43,060 nt of DNA, taken from positions 1-43,060 of the forward strand of contig JAGPCK010000022.1 of the NCBI GenBank assembly GCA_018058135.1, read 5' to 3'. The DNA is from Bacteroidia bacterium (GTDB lineage Bacteria; Bacteroidota; Bacteroidia; UKL13-3). This document shows, in pieces, positions 1 to 8,244 of this stretch (its first letter is position 1; every line of letters starts with the position of its first letter). The translations under genes were made by a program, and so were the position numbers. The notes under the pieces were generated by a model that did no database searches, was not told where the DNA came from, and saw nothing but the letters and a program-made list of their open reading frames with translations.

Positions 1-146
1 CGGGGAACAGGAAAAGAATCAGGAACAGTTTTTACACTTTTTTGTACGGGAGAAACAAGGTGGGTAGCCGGTTCTTTAACCAACCACCACACAGACATTG
101 CAGACATGGTCCCGATACTGAAAATAAGTGTACGAAAAAAAATCAT
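1..146 (-). CDS. Partial CDS, N-terminus of an exported or membrane-anchored protein
   Basis: The reading frame starts at an ATG at 146 and runs leftward off the window, giving 48 codons with no stop. The N-terminus (MIFFRTLIFSIGTMS, then AMSVWWLV) is a short hydrophobic stretch that fits a signal peptide or single membrane anchor. It is followed by a polar Pro/Ser/Val-rich stretch. The strong hairpin at 213-242 separates it from the acyl-CoA dehydrogenase gene, so it probably has its own promoter in 147-212. Too little is visible to assign a family. Confidence 0.55.
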   Translation of the reverse strand, partial: MIFFRTLIFSIGTMSAMSVWWLVKEPATHLVSPVQKSVKTVPDSFPVP

Positions 147-212
147 GAAAGGCTGCAAATTTAAGATTATGCTTTTACAAAGTACTCATAAAATTTGCAA
201 GCGGCCATAAAG

Positions 213-242
213 CAAGAAACCCCGCATAAAGCGGGGTTCTTG
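213..242 (-). terminator. Rho-independent-type terminator after the acyl-CoA dehydrogenase gene
   Basis: AACCCCGC and GCGGGGTT pair across an ATAAA loop. CAAG/CTTG extends the stem past a single bulged A. It lies about 45 bases beyond the stop of the leftward acyl-CoA dehydrogenase gene and before the next leftward start at 146. The T-tract is weak on both strands. Confidence 0.75.
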
Positions 243-286
243 TGCAAATCAAATGTTCAAATCCTTTTTAGGGGATGTCTTAATTC

Positions 287-1426
287 TTACCGGAGTATCT
301 CGCGGGAGATAACTATTTTTTGTACTTCAGAAGTACCCTCGTAAATCTGGGTGATTTTAGCATCACGCATCAAACGCTCTACGTGGTATTCTTTAACGTA
401 ACCGTAACCACCGTGAACTTGCACGGCTTCTGTAGTTACATTCATAGCAGTGGTAGAGGCAAACAACTTCGCCATAGAACTGGCTAAGGCATATTCTTTA
501 TGCTCGTCTTTTAACCAGGCCGCTTTCAAACACAACAAGCGTGCAGCTTCAATCTCCGTAGCCATATCAGCTAATTTAAATTGAATTGCCTGGTGGTTTT
601 TGATTTCAGTACCAAAAGCTTTACGCTCTTTAGAATATTTTACAGCCAGTTCATAAGCACCGCTGGCTATACCTAAAGCCTGAGAGGCAATACCTATTCG
701 GCCACCTGCCAGTGTTTTCATGGCGAATGTAAATCCGAACCCGTCTTCACCAATGCGGTTTTCTTTAGGCACTTTCACATCCTGAAACATGATGGAGTGT
801 GTATCGCTGGCGCGAATACCCATTTTTTGTTCTTTTTTACCTACGGTAACACCGGGCCAATTTTTCTCTACAATAAAGGCGTTAATACCCTTGTGTTTTT
901 TATCGGGATGAGTTTGTGCAATTACCAGATATGTATCGGCAGTATTGCCGCAGGTAATCCAGTTTTTAGTTCCGTTAAGCAGGTAGTAATCGCCTTTATC
1001 TTCAGCAGTAGTGCGCTGTGAGGTAGCGTCAGAACCGGCTTCAGGCTCTGAAAGCAAAAATGCTCCGTGAACCTTTCCGCTAGCCAATGGCACTAAATAT
1101 TTCATCTTTTGCTCTTCATTGGCAAAGGTTTCCAGGCCCCAGCATACTAAAGAGTTGTTAACGGATATAACTACTGAAGTGGATGCATCCACTTTTGAAA
1201 TTTCTTCCATCACCAATACATACGATACCGTGTCCATGCCTGCACCGCCATACTTCGGATCAACCATCATTCCCATAAAGCCCATTTCGCCCAGTTTGCG
1301 AATTTGTTCCATTGGGAAAATCTGCTCCTCATCGCGCTCAATCACACCCGGCAGTAACTCAGTTTGTGCAAAGTCTCTGGCGGCTTGTTGAACCATTAAT
1401 TGTTCTTCGGTTAGTTCTATGTTCAT
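287..1426 (-). CDS. Acyl-CoA dehydrogenase (short-chain/butyryl-CoA type)
   Basis: This 379-residue flavoenzyme would catalyse FAD-dependent alpha,beta-dehydrogenation of acyl-CoA in fatty-acid or branched-chain amino-acid breakdown, passing electrons to ETF in the cytoplasm. Length and layout match the family: helical N-domain, then the FAD/substrate signature LSEPEAGSD near residue 124, then KNWITCG, and QVHGGYGY in the C-terminal helical domain. The catalytic base is Glu363 in QIYEGTSE, the position used by short- and medium-chain enzymes. The ATG at 1426 gives the usual MNIELTEEQ opening. The gene is monocistronic, with a clear promoter upstream (1455-1485) and a terminator downstream (213-242). 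Sequence alone does not fix the chain-length preference. Confidence 0.95.
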   Translation of the reverse strand: MNIELTEEQLMVQQAARDFAQTELLPGVIERDEEQIFPMEQIRKLGEMGFMGMMVDPKYGGAGMDTVSYVLVMEEISKVDASTSVVISVNNSLVCWGLETFANEEQKMKYLVPLASGKVHGAFLLSEPEAGSDATSQRTTAEDKGDYYLLNGTKNWITCGNTADTYLVIAQTHPDKKHKGINAFIVEKNWPGVTVGKKEQKMGIRASDTHSIMFQDVKVPKENRIGEDGFGFTFAMKTLAGGRIGIASQALGIASGAYELAVKYSKERKAFGTEIKNHQAIQFKLADMATEIEAARLLCLKAAWLKDEHKEYALASSMAKLFASTTAMNVTTEAVQVHGGYGYVKEYHVERLMRDAKITQIYEGTSEVQKIVISREILR

Positions 1427-1454
1427 ATCAATATGTATTGTTAAGTAAAGGGTG

Positions 1455-1485
1455 CGAATTTACGTCTTTCTTAAAACATCGCAAA
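1455..1485 (-). promoter_or_regulatory. Bacteroidota-type promoter of the acyl-CoA dehydrogenase gene
   Basis: Read leftward, TTTG (1485-1482) is followed after exactly 19 bases by TAAATTCG (1462-1455), which matches the -7 consensus TAnnTTTG at all but one fixed position. The start codon lies 28 bases downstream. Confidence 0.6.
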
Positions 1486-1521
1486 CAGGTAAAGGTTCCG
1501 TATAGTTGAGGCCGTTTCCGG

Positions 1522-2013
1522 CTAACTGTTTTTAATTTTTTGTTCAATAGCCGATGTGGAATAACCGGGAAGGTAATCTATAGTGGTTACTTTTCCACCT
1601 TTGAGCGTTACTACATCATAGCCTACAATATTTTCAGGCTGGTAATCGCTGCCTTTTACCAACACATCAGGCTGGATGGTTTTGATGAGTTCATAAGGGG
1701 TAGGTTCATCAAATAGCATTACGGCACTCACACACTCCAACGCAGCGAGCAAATGCAGCCGACTGTTTTCATCCTGAATCGGGCGGTGGGGTCCTTTTAA
1801 TTTATTCACACTGGCATCGGTGTTTACTCCAATGAACAGGCGGTCGCCTAAGTCGGCAGCCTTGGTAAGGTAATCCATGTGACCAAGGTGCAACAAATCA
1901 AAGCATCCGTTGGTGAAAACAATCTTTTGATTGGCATGTCTCCATTTATCAAGCAGTGCTGCGAGTTTATCGGGAGTAATAATTTTTTCTGCGGCAGCTT
2001 GCTGGTGGGTCAT
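1522..2013 (-). CDS. rfaE2: D-glycero-beta-D-manno-heptose 1-phosphate adenylyltransferase (stand-alone RfaE2/HldE C-domain)
   Basis: The enzyme would activate heptose 1-phosphate with ATP to ADP-heptose for lipopolysaccharide core synthesis. The 163-residue product is a single cytidylyltransferase-like Rossmann domain. The nucleotide-binding signature GCFDLLHLGH lies at residues 36-45, and a C-terminal GYSTSAIEQKI helix replaces the usual STT(S)II motif. It lacks the N-terminal sugar kinase domain of fused HldE. The open frame extends upstream to 2250, but that part lies inside the preceding gene and encodes non-protein-like sequence. The ATG at 2013 sits 2 bases after the upstream stop, giving the family-typical length. 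It is the last gene of the panD - YbhN-like - rfaE2 operon, probably translationally coupled. Confidence 0.92.
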   Translation of the reverse strand: MTHQQAAAEKIITPDKLAALLDKWRHANQKIVFTNGCFDLLHLGHMDYLTKAADLGDRLFIGVNTDASVNKLKGPHRPIQDENSRLHLLAALECVSAVMLFDEPTPYELIKTIQPDVLVKGSDYQPENIVGYDVVTLKGGKVTTIDYLPGYSTSAIEQKIKNS

Positions 2014-2015
2014 AT

Positions 2016-3014
2016 CTATGCTGATTTTTTTCTGTGTTGCAATAAAACCATCACAGAAGCAACGGCTCCCAAAGCAAGCAATAAAATCATTTGTGCTCCG
2101 TGAACAATGGTAGCGTAAGCTATTCCATCGGCCTCGGGTACATTGAACAAAAGCATGGATTGCATCACAGCAAAATGGTAAGTACCCGCTCCGGCTCCGG
2201 GTGCAGGAACCACCACGCCAATGGTACCAATGGCAAAAATGGTTAAACAACCTATAAAGTTAATGTGTGCGGTAGCTTCCATAGCAAACAGGCAGAAGTA
2301 CATCATGAGTACATAACATACCCAGATGGCAAACGATTGCAGAATAAACAGTACTGGACGTTTCACTTTTTTCACACTCATCAATCCCTCGGTAAAACCT
2401 TTTACTACCTGCATCAGTTTTTTAACAATGCCCAGTTGCATTAAGCGCTTGCGTAAGGCAAAGAATAAAATGCAGCCTAAGGCAATGGCTGAAAGTAAAA
2501 CAGTTTTAACAGTAATGAAGCTGTTTCCCGATGTGCTGGCATCTTTGGGAGCAAACCTTTCTGATAGAAATGCAGAGAGCATATCAAACTGCAGAAAGAA
2601 TACAATTAGCAGTAATACCAGCAAAATCAATAAGTCAAAAGCTCTTTCTGCCACCACAGTTCCCAGTGATTTGTCTACAGGTAAATTATCAGTTTTATAC
2701 AAGGCCGCACAACGTGATACCTCGCCACCACGCGGAATGATGTAGTTCATCATGTAACCTACCAACACCGCCAGTACACTGTTTTTCAAAGGTACTTTGT
2801 AGCCCAAAGCTTCATAAAACATGACGGCACGGGCACCACGTATAAAGTGGCTGAACATGGCCACAGCCATACCCAATGCTATCCAGTAATAATTGGTGCG
2901 GGCAAATTTGTCGGCCATCTCATTCCAATTGGTGCCTTTAAATACAAAGTACAAAAAGTAAGCACCAATGGCTGCGACAATGAAGTACTGTAAGTATGTT
3001 TTGAGTTGTTTCAA
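2016..3014 (-). CDS. YbhN/UPF0104-type integral membrane protein (lysylphosphatidylglycerol synthase TM-like, flippase-like)
   Basis: The 332-residue, strongly hydrophobic protein has about eight predicted membrane segments and the pattern of the LPG_synthase_TM/AglD2 superfamily. This includes a conserved NYIIPRGGEVSRCAAL loop near residue 100 and VVVPAPGAGAGTYHFAV near residue 270. Members are implicated in lipid flipping or lipid-linked sugar handling, but the exact substrate here is unknown. The only start giving a full first helix is a TTG at 3014, three bases after the panD stop; no in-frame ATG occurs until residue 33. Its neighbour rfaE2 suggests a link to the cell envelope, which is inference only. 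Confidence 0.82.
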   Translation of the reverse strand: MKQLKTYLQYFIVAAIGAYFLYFVFKGTNWNEMADKFARTNYYWIALGMAVAMFSHFIRGARAVMFYEALGYKVPLKNSVLAVLVGYMMNYIIPRGGEVSRCAALYKTDNLPVDKSLGTVVAERAFDLLILLVLLLIVFFLQFDMLSAFLSERFAPKDASTSGNSFITVKTVLLSAIALGCILFFALRKRLMQLGIVKKLMQVVKGFTEGLMSVKKVKRPVLFILQSFAIWVCYVLMMYFCLFAMEATAHINFIGCLTIFAIGTIGVVVPAPGAGAGTYHFAVMQSMLLFNVPEADGIAYATIVHGAQMILLLALGAVASVMVLLQHRKKSA

Positions 3015-3017
3015 AAT

Positions 3018-3365
3018 TTAAACCAGGCGGTTGTTATCATCAGGATAAATACTGATGGGTTGGTATTTTTTGGCAGCTTCGAATTCCATGCTGCAATAGG
3101 AAATCACAATAACCAAATCTCCCACCTGCACTTTGCGGGCAGCAGGTCCGTTAAGGCATACAATGCCTGAGTTGCGTTCACCTTTTATTACGTATGTTTC
3201 CAAACGTTCTCCGTTGTTGATGTTTACTACCTGAACTTTCTCGTTTTCAATCAGGTTAGCTGCATCCATTAACGCCTCATCTATGGTAATACTGCCTACG
3301 TAGTGCAATTCAGCCTGGGTTACTTTGGCCCGGTGAATTTTTGACTTTAATAATTGAATATGCAT
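3018..3365 (-). CDS. panD: Aspartate 1-decarboxylase
   Basis: This pyruvoyl enzyme makes beta-alanine from L-aspartate for pantothenate and CoA synthesis. Starting at the ATG at 3365, the 115-residue product numbers exactly like the E. coli enzyme: Lys9, the self-cleavage site Gly24-Ser25 (YVGSITID), Arg54, Tyr58 and Asn72-Gly73. Ser25 would become the pyruvoyl group. An upstream in-frame TTG (3377) overlaps the -7 promoter element, so it is not the start. The mRNA is probably leaderless or nearly so, because the ATG is only 9 bases from the -7 box. It heads the operon with the YbhN-like gene and rfaE2. Confidence 0.97.
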   Translation of the reverse strand: MHIQLLKSKIHRAKVTQAELHYVGSITIDEALMDAANLIENEKVQVVNINNGERLETYVIKGERNSGIVCLNGPAARKVQVGDLVIVISYCSMEFEAAKKYQPISIYPDDNNRLV

Positions 3366-3374
3366 AAATCGCGG

Positions 3375-3405
3375 CAAAGGTAGGCCAAAAGTTGGAATTG
3401 CCCAA
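3375..3405 (-). promoter_or_regulatory. Promoter of the panD operon
   Basis: Leftward TACCTTTG (3382-3375) is a perfect TAnnTTTG -7 element. TTGG (3405-3402) sits 19 bases upstream at the -33 position. Only 9 bases separate the -7 box from the panD ATG, which implies a very short or absent 5' UTR. Confidence 0.65.
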
Positions 3406-3505
3406 TGCAGCTTATATTGAGTGACTTAGCTTTTTTCAAACCTGATTTTAATCAGGGAACTTGTGCAATTCAGCCTGTTACTTTGCCCTATAAAACTACC
3501 TCATT

Positions 3506-3910
3506 ATGCAACTTAATGCTTATCTTACTTTTAATGGAAGCTGCGAAGCAGCCTTTACATTTTATCATTCTGTATTAGGAGGAGAACTTGCTCCCTTCTC
3601 TCGTTTTGGTGAATCACCTGTTGCCGTGGGTGAAGAGGATAAAAATCGGGTGATGCACGTTACGCTCACTTTTGAAAACAATGTACTGATGGGCAGCGAC
3701 AGTATGCCCGGTCAACCACTTACCGTTGGAGATAACATTTCTCTTTCACTTAATATCCCACAAATTATGGATATGGAAAAGGTGTTTCAACGAATGGCTG
3801 AAGGCGGAACTGTTACTATGCCATTGCAGGATACCTTTTGGGGTGCTCGATTTGGCATGCTGCGCGACCGTTTTGGTGTGAACTGGATGTTTAATTGTGA
3901 TTTGAATTAG
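3506..3910 (+). CDS. VOC-superfamily protein, PhnB-like (glyoxalase/bleomycin-resistance fold)
   Basis: The 134-residue cytosolic protein shows the PhnB-type VOC pattern: N-terminal MQLNAYLTFNGSCEAAFTFY, a middle DNISLSLNI strand, and the C-terminal QDTFWGARFG...DRFGVNWMFN that closes the second beta-alpha-beta-beta-beta module. Such proteins bind small ligands or metals, and many are of unknown function; no substrate can be named. The gene stands alone, divergent from panD. TTACTTTG at 3478-3485 is a plausible but imperfect -7 element. The last 87 bases, including the stop codon, recur at 8074-8160 as a fragment. Confidence 0.88.
   Translation: MQLNAYLTFNGSCEAAFTFYHSVLGGELAPFSRFGESPVAVGEEDKNRVMHVTLTFENNVLMGSDSMPGQPLTVGDNISLSLNIPQIMDMEKVFQRMAEGGTVTMPLQDTFWGARFGMLRDRFGVNWMFNCDLN
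3824..3910 (+). repeat. 87-bp direct repeat, copy 1 (3' end of the VOC gene)
   Basis: The last 87 bases of the VOC gene match 8074-8160 in the same orientation at 80 of 87 positions without gaps. The two copies bracket the 1274-residue secreted-protein gene. Weak similarity continues a few bases past the stop (TTTTCAA in both). Confidence 0.9.
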
Positions 3911-4089
3911 ACTACAGGAGTTTTCAAGTTTCGATTTACATGCGTTTGATGCTGAAAAGTAATCAGTTTTTAATTCAGAGAAGGGTAATTCTTTAATGTG
4001 ATTCAATCCAATGGAACGGTAAAAGTTTTACCTGTTTTTGTATGTAATCAGGTTGTATTTTTTATATAATTCCTATTACCTTAGTGAAC

Positions 4090-7000
4090 ATGAAAGTACC
4101 GTGGTTACAAATTGTCTTAGTATGCTGTTGCTTTTGGATATTCACTTCACAGGCACAGTGGGTACCGGTGGCTCCCCAGTGGGGTTCGTATGGGCTCTAT
4201 GATGTTCATTTTAAAGATCAAAATGGCGTGGCAGTTGGACAAAAAGGGCTCATTACTACCAGCACTGATAGTGGCTTCAACTGGACTATCAGGCCACATG
4301 CCAGTGGATATGAATTGAGCCGCATAGGATATGCCGGAGGTGACACCTACTATGCCTGCGGAGAAAAAGGTGAAGTGATTCGTTCTTCCAATTTGGGGCA
4401 CCATTGGTCACGCACTCCGGTTCCTTCTGCTGAAATACTTAACAGCATCAGTTTTATTAATACGCAAACGGGATGGGTAGCAGGTGAAAATGGTGGGTTA
4501 TTTAAAACTGTTAATGGAGGTGTAACCTGGCAAAAAAACGATTCCATTCAATCGGGTACACAGGGAATTGCTTACGTTAAATTTTTTAATGATACAGCAG
4601 GAGTGGTTGTATTCAGAAACGGCACAGCCAAACGCACCACCAATGGCGGGCTTACCTGGTTAAGTTATGCCACGGGATTAAGTAATGTGTATGTGCGTGA
4701 CGCTTCATTTACATCACTCACTCGCGGCTGTTTTTTGTGGGGATATCAGTTTCATACCGTTGTAAGTATGCGGCAAACCATGAACGGGAATACTTTTTCA
4801 GATATAACTTCCTACACCTGTATAGCCAATGAAAATCTCAGTCGTATAATCATGATGAATGATTCTTCCATGTATCTGTTGAACAATTTTAATATGGCGG
4901 CATATTCCACTAACTCAGCCGCTACATGGAATAAAGAATATTTTTCAGGTTTACCGTATGCAGGTCCGCTCATCTTTGGTTATTTTTTTCCTAATCGAGC
5001 AGCAATTGTACTGATGGCTGAGGGATATGTGTTGCGAAGGGCGGCACATGGAGGCTGGACTAACCTTCGCGAAGCGCCACCAGTTCCGGTAACCACCAAT
5101 TACTGGACATTTTCAGATTTGTTGTACCAGGATACCTTGCATGCCGTGGGCATGTACCGCGATTTAAACCGAACATTGTTTTTACGTTCAGCAAATGGAG
5201 GGAAAAACTGGGACATTACAGATACGGTTACACCCGCTACTTTATACTATTCCAGGGCATCGGCCAACAAGGTATTTATGCTCACCACCAACGGGCAGGT
5301 GTATAAATCAACAGACACGGGAAATACATGGAGCAGCACCAATACCTGTCCGTGTAAAACGGCAGCACAGCAGGTGGTATCGTATCGTTTTTTTGATGAT
5401 ACAGGATATTTGTTTTGCAGCGATAAGAGTTTGTACTATACAACCAACGGTGGTTTGAGTTGGAACCTGCGCAGCAGCACACCCTCATTTACACAAGTAG
5501 TTTCGGTAAACAGCACCAAATGGTTTGCTTTATCCAACAGCAGTATAAAAGGTAGTTTTTATTTATACCGTTCAGCAAATGCAGGCATCAGTTGGGATTC
5601 AGTATCACTTAATGGTGTAATCCCCGGGGCTGATTTTTCAGCCGGGATATATGCTATGCAGGACAGTATTTTATTTATGACTGCACAATACCGGGATAAC
5701 GCTGCGCCATTCTATAAAACTATTCATCGGTTGTTTCGATCATCAAACAATGGTAATGCTTGGAAAGAGATGAGTGTTGGAGGGCCACGCAAATCAGGCG
5801 ATGTATTAACCGTTCCTTATGCACCTGCGCAATTTACCTCTTCCGGTGGTTCAGTTTGGATGTGGGGCTACAACGGAAATTATCCGGTTTTTCATTCTCC
5901 CGATGCAGGGGTCAATTGGTACGCACAATACCCGAAAGTGTATATGGAGTTTCCGTTTGTACACGCACTCAATTCAAATACGGCTTATGCCACATTTCGC
6001 GATTTAATCATTTCCAAAGCCAACAATGCGGGCTTATTGCCTATGCCAGCAAAGCCGGCAGTTGTATCCAATCAACTCACTTTTTCTCAAATAGCCCATC
6101 AAAGTATGCGGGTACATTGGCAACGCAAGTCTTGTGATAAATACCTGTTGCTCATTTCAAACAAACCTATAAGTGTGCTTCCGCTTCATGCAGCAGAGTA
6201 CGGTACCGGCTATGATATGGGTGATTCCGCTGTTGTAGCTTATGTGGGGGAAGACACAACAGTATGGCTAACCGGACTGCAACCCGACACCACGTATCAT
6301 TTTTCGCTGTTTCACTACAACGGAAGTGACCATTTAGCCCATTATCAAACCGGTTTAATAACCCAATCTCAACAACGCACCTTCAACGCTCCGGTGATAA
6401 CTTCAGTAAGCCGAACAGTGTTTTGTACAGGTGATAGCATTTATGTCAACTTTACCTCTTCAATACCTTTTACCGATTCAGTAACGTACCGCTTATACCT
6501 GAGCAACGAATCAGGAATAATACAAGTTCCCAACGGAATGATTGCTGAAATAAAAACAAATGTGTACTCTGGTACAATTGGCGCAAAAATACCTGTAAGT
6601 GGTTTATCTCAAAGTTATGTCTATAGAGTTGCAGTGGCAGCGGTATTACCCCACGGCATTTATGCAGGTGAAGTTTCACCTCAACTTTCAATTGCATGGA
6701 GACCCGTGATAGGTATTGCTACTTCCGATACATTAAAGTGCACTTTAAACAAAGGGTTTGTGTTATCACACACCGGATCCATGGTAAGTACTACAACAAG
6801 GCTATGGAAATTTCCTAGTGGCACTACCGCAACGCAAACACCTGTAATGTATAATGATTCACTGCCCGGTACAAAACAGATTAAATTACTGGTGACCAAC
6901 AGAGGATGTACCGATTCAGCTTCCCGAAACGTATATATTTATTCCCCCAAAACCCCTCGCCTCAATCAAGGTGCTATCTCTTACTTATGTACAGGAGATA

Positions 7001-7914
7001 GTCGTATCATAAGTGATACAGCTTTCACACCCCAAGCCAGATACAGTTGGTACAGAAACGGGGGATTGCTTGCAGGTATTTCCAATTCCATTACAGCAAC
7101 ACAAGCTGGATTTTATTATTGTGAAACCCGAGATGAAGATTCAACCTGCTTGATGCGTTCAGACACAGTTGTTGTGGCATCTTTAAAAAGACCCGCATTA
7201 ACTTATCAGGTGCTTAACGGTCCTGTAATTTGTGATGGCGACAGTGCCATATTAAAAGTTACTTCAGATACCAATGCGCTATTCCGGTGGCAACAAGATG
7301 CTAATACAATAGCATTTGATACGGTTTCGTTTCATTATCCCAAATCAGCGGGAGTGTGGCGAGTGCAGGCGGTTCATCTGATAGACTCCTCATGCGTATC
7401 ACCTTGGGCAGGCAACACGTCCATTATGGTTAATGTTTCTCCTCCTGCTGTGCAGATACAGGCTACACGAGATACCTTATTTAGTTCAATCAACTCCAGT
7501 TTATACTATTACCGTTGGTATCGGAACGACACTGCATTAAATGAGTTTTTGTGGTATACCGTTCCGAAAATATCGGGAAGTTATCAAGTGGAATTAAAAA
7601 GTATCAAAGGCTGTATTTCACTTTCAACTCCTGTACAGTTTACTTACTCACCAGGCACAAACGTGAATGGCAGCATCTCGCAGGAATATATACAAATATT
7701 TCCCAACCCGTTTAACGAATGGCTGACAGTAGCGTCAGACAAGCTTGAGGGGATACGTATTGTTGACGCTCGTGGCAGCTTGGTAGCTGAATTATATCCG
7801 CAAAGAAACCCTGAACAATGGAACCTTTCTCATTTGCCTTCGGGTTTCTATACCTTACAGCTTATTCTAAAAAACGGAGCTAAAGAGTACAGGAAAATTA
7901 TAAAAGCTGAATAA
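4090..7914 (+). CDS. Large secreted Asp-box/YCF48-repeat protein with Fn3/Ig-like domains and T9SS type A sorting domain
   Basis: The 1274-residue product starts at the ATG at 4090. An in-frame GTG at 4084 would add only two residues. A signal peptide (MKVPWLQIVLVCCCFWIF, then TSQA/QW) is followed by about ten Asp-box motifs of the form S/T-x-D/N-x-G-x-x-W, for example STDSGFNW, TVNGGVTW, STDTGNTW and SPDAGVNW. These indicate YCF48/sialidase-like beta-propeller blades over roughly residues 25-640. A fibronectin III-like segment (about 680-780) and two or three Ig-like segments beginning C-x-GDS follow. The last ~80 residues (IFPNPFNEW...LPSGFYTLQLI) are a type A T9SS signal. It should be exported and attached to the surface or released. 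Its ligand is unknown. It is flanked by the two VOC-derived repeats. Confidence 0.9.
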   Translation: MKVPWLQIVLVCCCFWIFTSQAQWVPVAPQWGSYGLYDVHFKDQNGVAVGQKGLITTSTDSGFNWTIRPHASGYELSRIGYAGGDTYYACGEKGEVIRSSNLGHHWSRTPVPSAEILNSISFINTQTGWVAGENGGLFKTVNGGVTWQKNDSIQSGTQGIAYVKFFNDTAGVVVFRNGTAKRTTNGGLTWLSYATGLSNVYVRDASFTSLTRGCFLWGYQFHTVVSMRQTMNGNTFSDITSYTCIANENLSRIIMMNDSSMYLLNNFNMAAYSTNSAATWNKEYFSGLPYAGPLIFGYFFPNRAAIVLMAEGYVLRRAAHGGWTNLREAPPVPVTTNYWTFSDLLYQDTLHAVGMYRDLNRTLFLRSANGGKNWDITDTVTPATLYYSRASANKVFMLTTNGQVYKSTDTGNTWSSTNTCPCKTAAQQVVSYRFFDDTGYLFCSDKSLYYTTNGGLSWNLRSSTPSFTQVVSVNSTKWFALSNSSIKGSFYLYRSANAGISWDSVSLNGVIPGADFSAGIYAMQDSILFMTAQYRDNAAPFYKTIHRLFRSSNNGNAWKEMSVGGPRKSGDVLTVPYAPAQFTSSGGSVWMWGYNGNYPVFHSPDAGVNWYAQYPKVYMEFPFVHALNSNTAYATFRDLIISKANNAGLLPMPAKPAVVSNQLTFSQIAHQSMRVHWQRKSCDKYLLLISNKPISVLPLHAAEYGTGYDMGDSAVVAYVGEDTTVWLTGLQPDTTYHFSLFHYNGSDHLAHYQTGLITQSQQRTFNAPVITSVSRTVFCTGDSIYVNFTSSIPFTDSVTYRLYLSNESGIIQVPNGMIAEIKTNVYSGTIGAKIPVSGLSQSYVYRVAVAAVLPHGIYAGEVSPQLSIAWRPVIGIATSDTLKCTLNKGFVLSHTGSMVSTTTRLWKFPSGTTATQTPVMYNDSLPGTKQIKLLVTNRGCTDSASRNVYIYSPKTPRLNQGAISYLCTGDSRIISDTAFTPQARYSWYRNGGLLAGISNSITATQAGFYYCETRDEDSTCLMRSDTVVVASLKRPALTYQVLNGPVICDGDSAILKVTSDTNALFRWQQDANTIAFDTVSFHYPKSAGVWRVQAVHLIDSSCVSPWAGNTSIMVNVSPPAVQIQATRDTLFSSINSSLYYYRWYRNDTALNEFLWYTVPKISGSYQVELKSIKGCISLSTPVQFTYSPGTNVNGSISQEYIQIFPNPFNEWLTVASDKLEGIRIVDARGSLVAELYPQRNPEQWNLSHLPSGFYTLQLILKNGAKEYRKIIKAE

Positions 7915-8073
7915 ATGTTTTTACTACGGAACAGTTGTATGCAAGAGTTTTGTATAAGCTCACAATTCTGTTAAAAGCAAACCCAGGCAAAATTGCCGGT
8001 AGTTCAATAAACGTTACTCTCCCTTTTGGGCAGGTATATGAGTCGAATCAGTATCTATGGCTGCATCATGACT

Positions 8074-8160
8074 CTGCAGGATACCTTTTGGGGCGCACGA
8101 TTTGGAATGCTGCGCGACCGTTTTGGTATAAACCGGATGTTTAATTGTGATTTGAATTAG
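8074..8160 (+). pseudogene. Truncated 3' remnant of the VOC-family gene (direct repeat copy 2)
   Basis: These 87 bases match the end of the VOC gene (3824-3910) at 80 of 87 positions. In the matching frame they read LQDTFWGARFGMLRDRFG, then INRMFNCDLN and a stop at the same place. Upstream in that frame the sequence is unrelated and soon reaches a stop, so only the last 28 codons survive. The rest of the gap 7915-8244 holds no gene I can support, only a short GGCAA/TTGCC hairpin near 7987. Confidence 0.85.
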
Positions 8161-8244
8161 GATATCAGCATTTTCAAATGTCTCAGAAATACTAGCTCAC
8201 CAAGTTGAAACTTAAAATATATATTTTGATTATTATGAACTGTT

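Noticed and set aside
2014..2250. N-terminal extension of the rfaE2 frame
   Set aside because: It overlaps the YbhN-like gene, and the encoded residues are Cys/Arg/Trp-rich without domain character. The ATG at 2013 gives the normal enzyme.
7935..8144. Rightward 69-codon open frame in the gap after the large secreted protein
   Set aside because: It crosses the VOC remnant in the wrong frame, and no family features or ribosome-binding context are seen.
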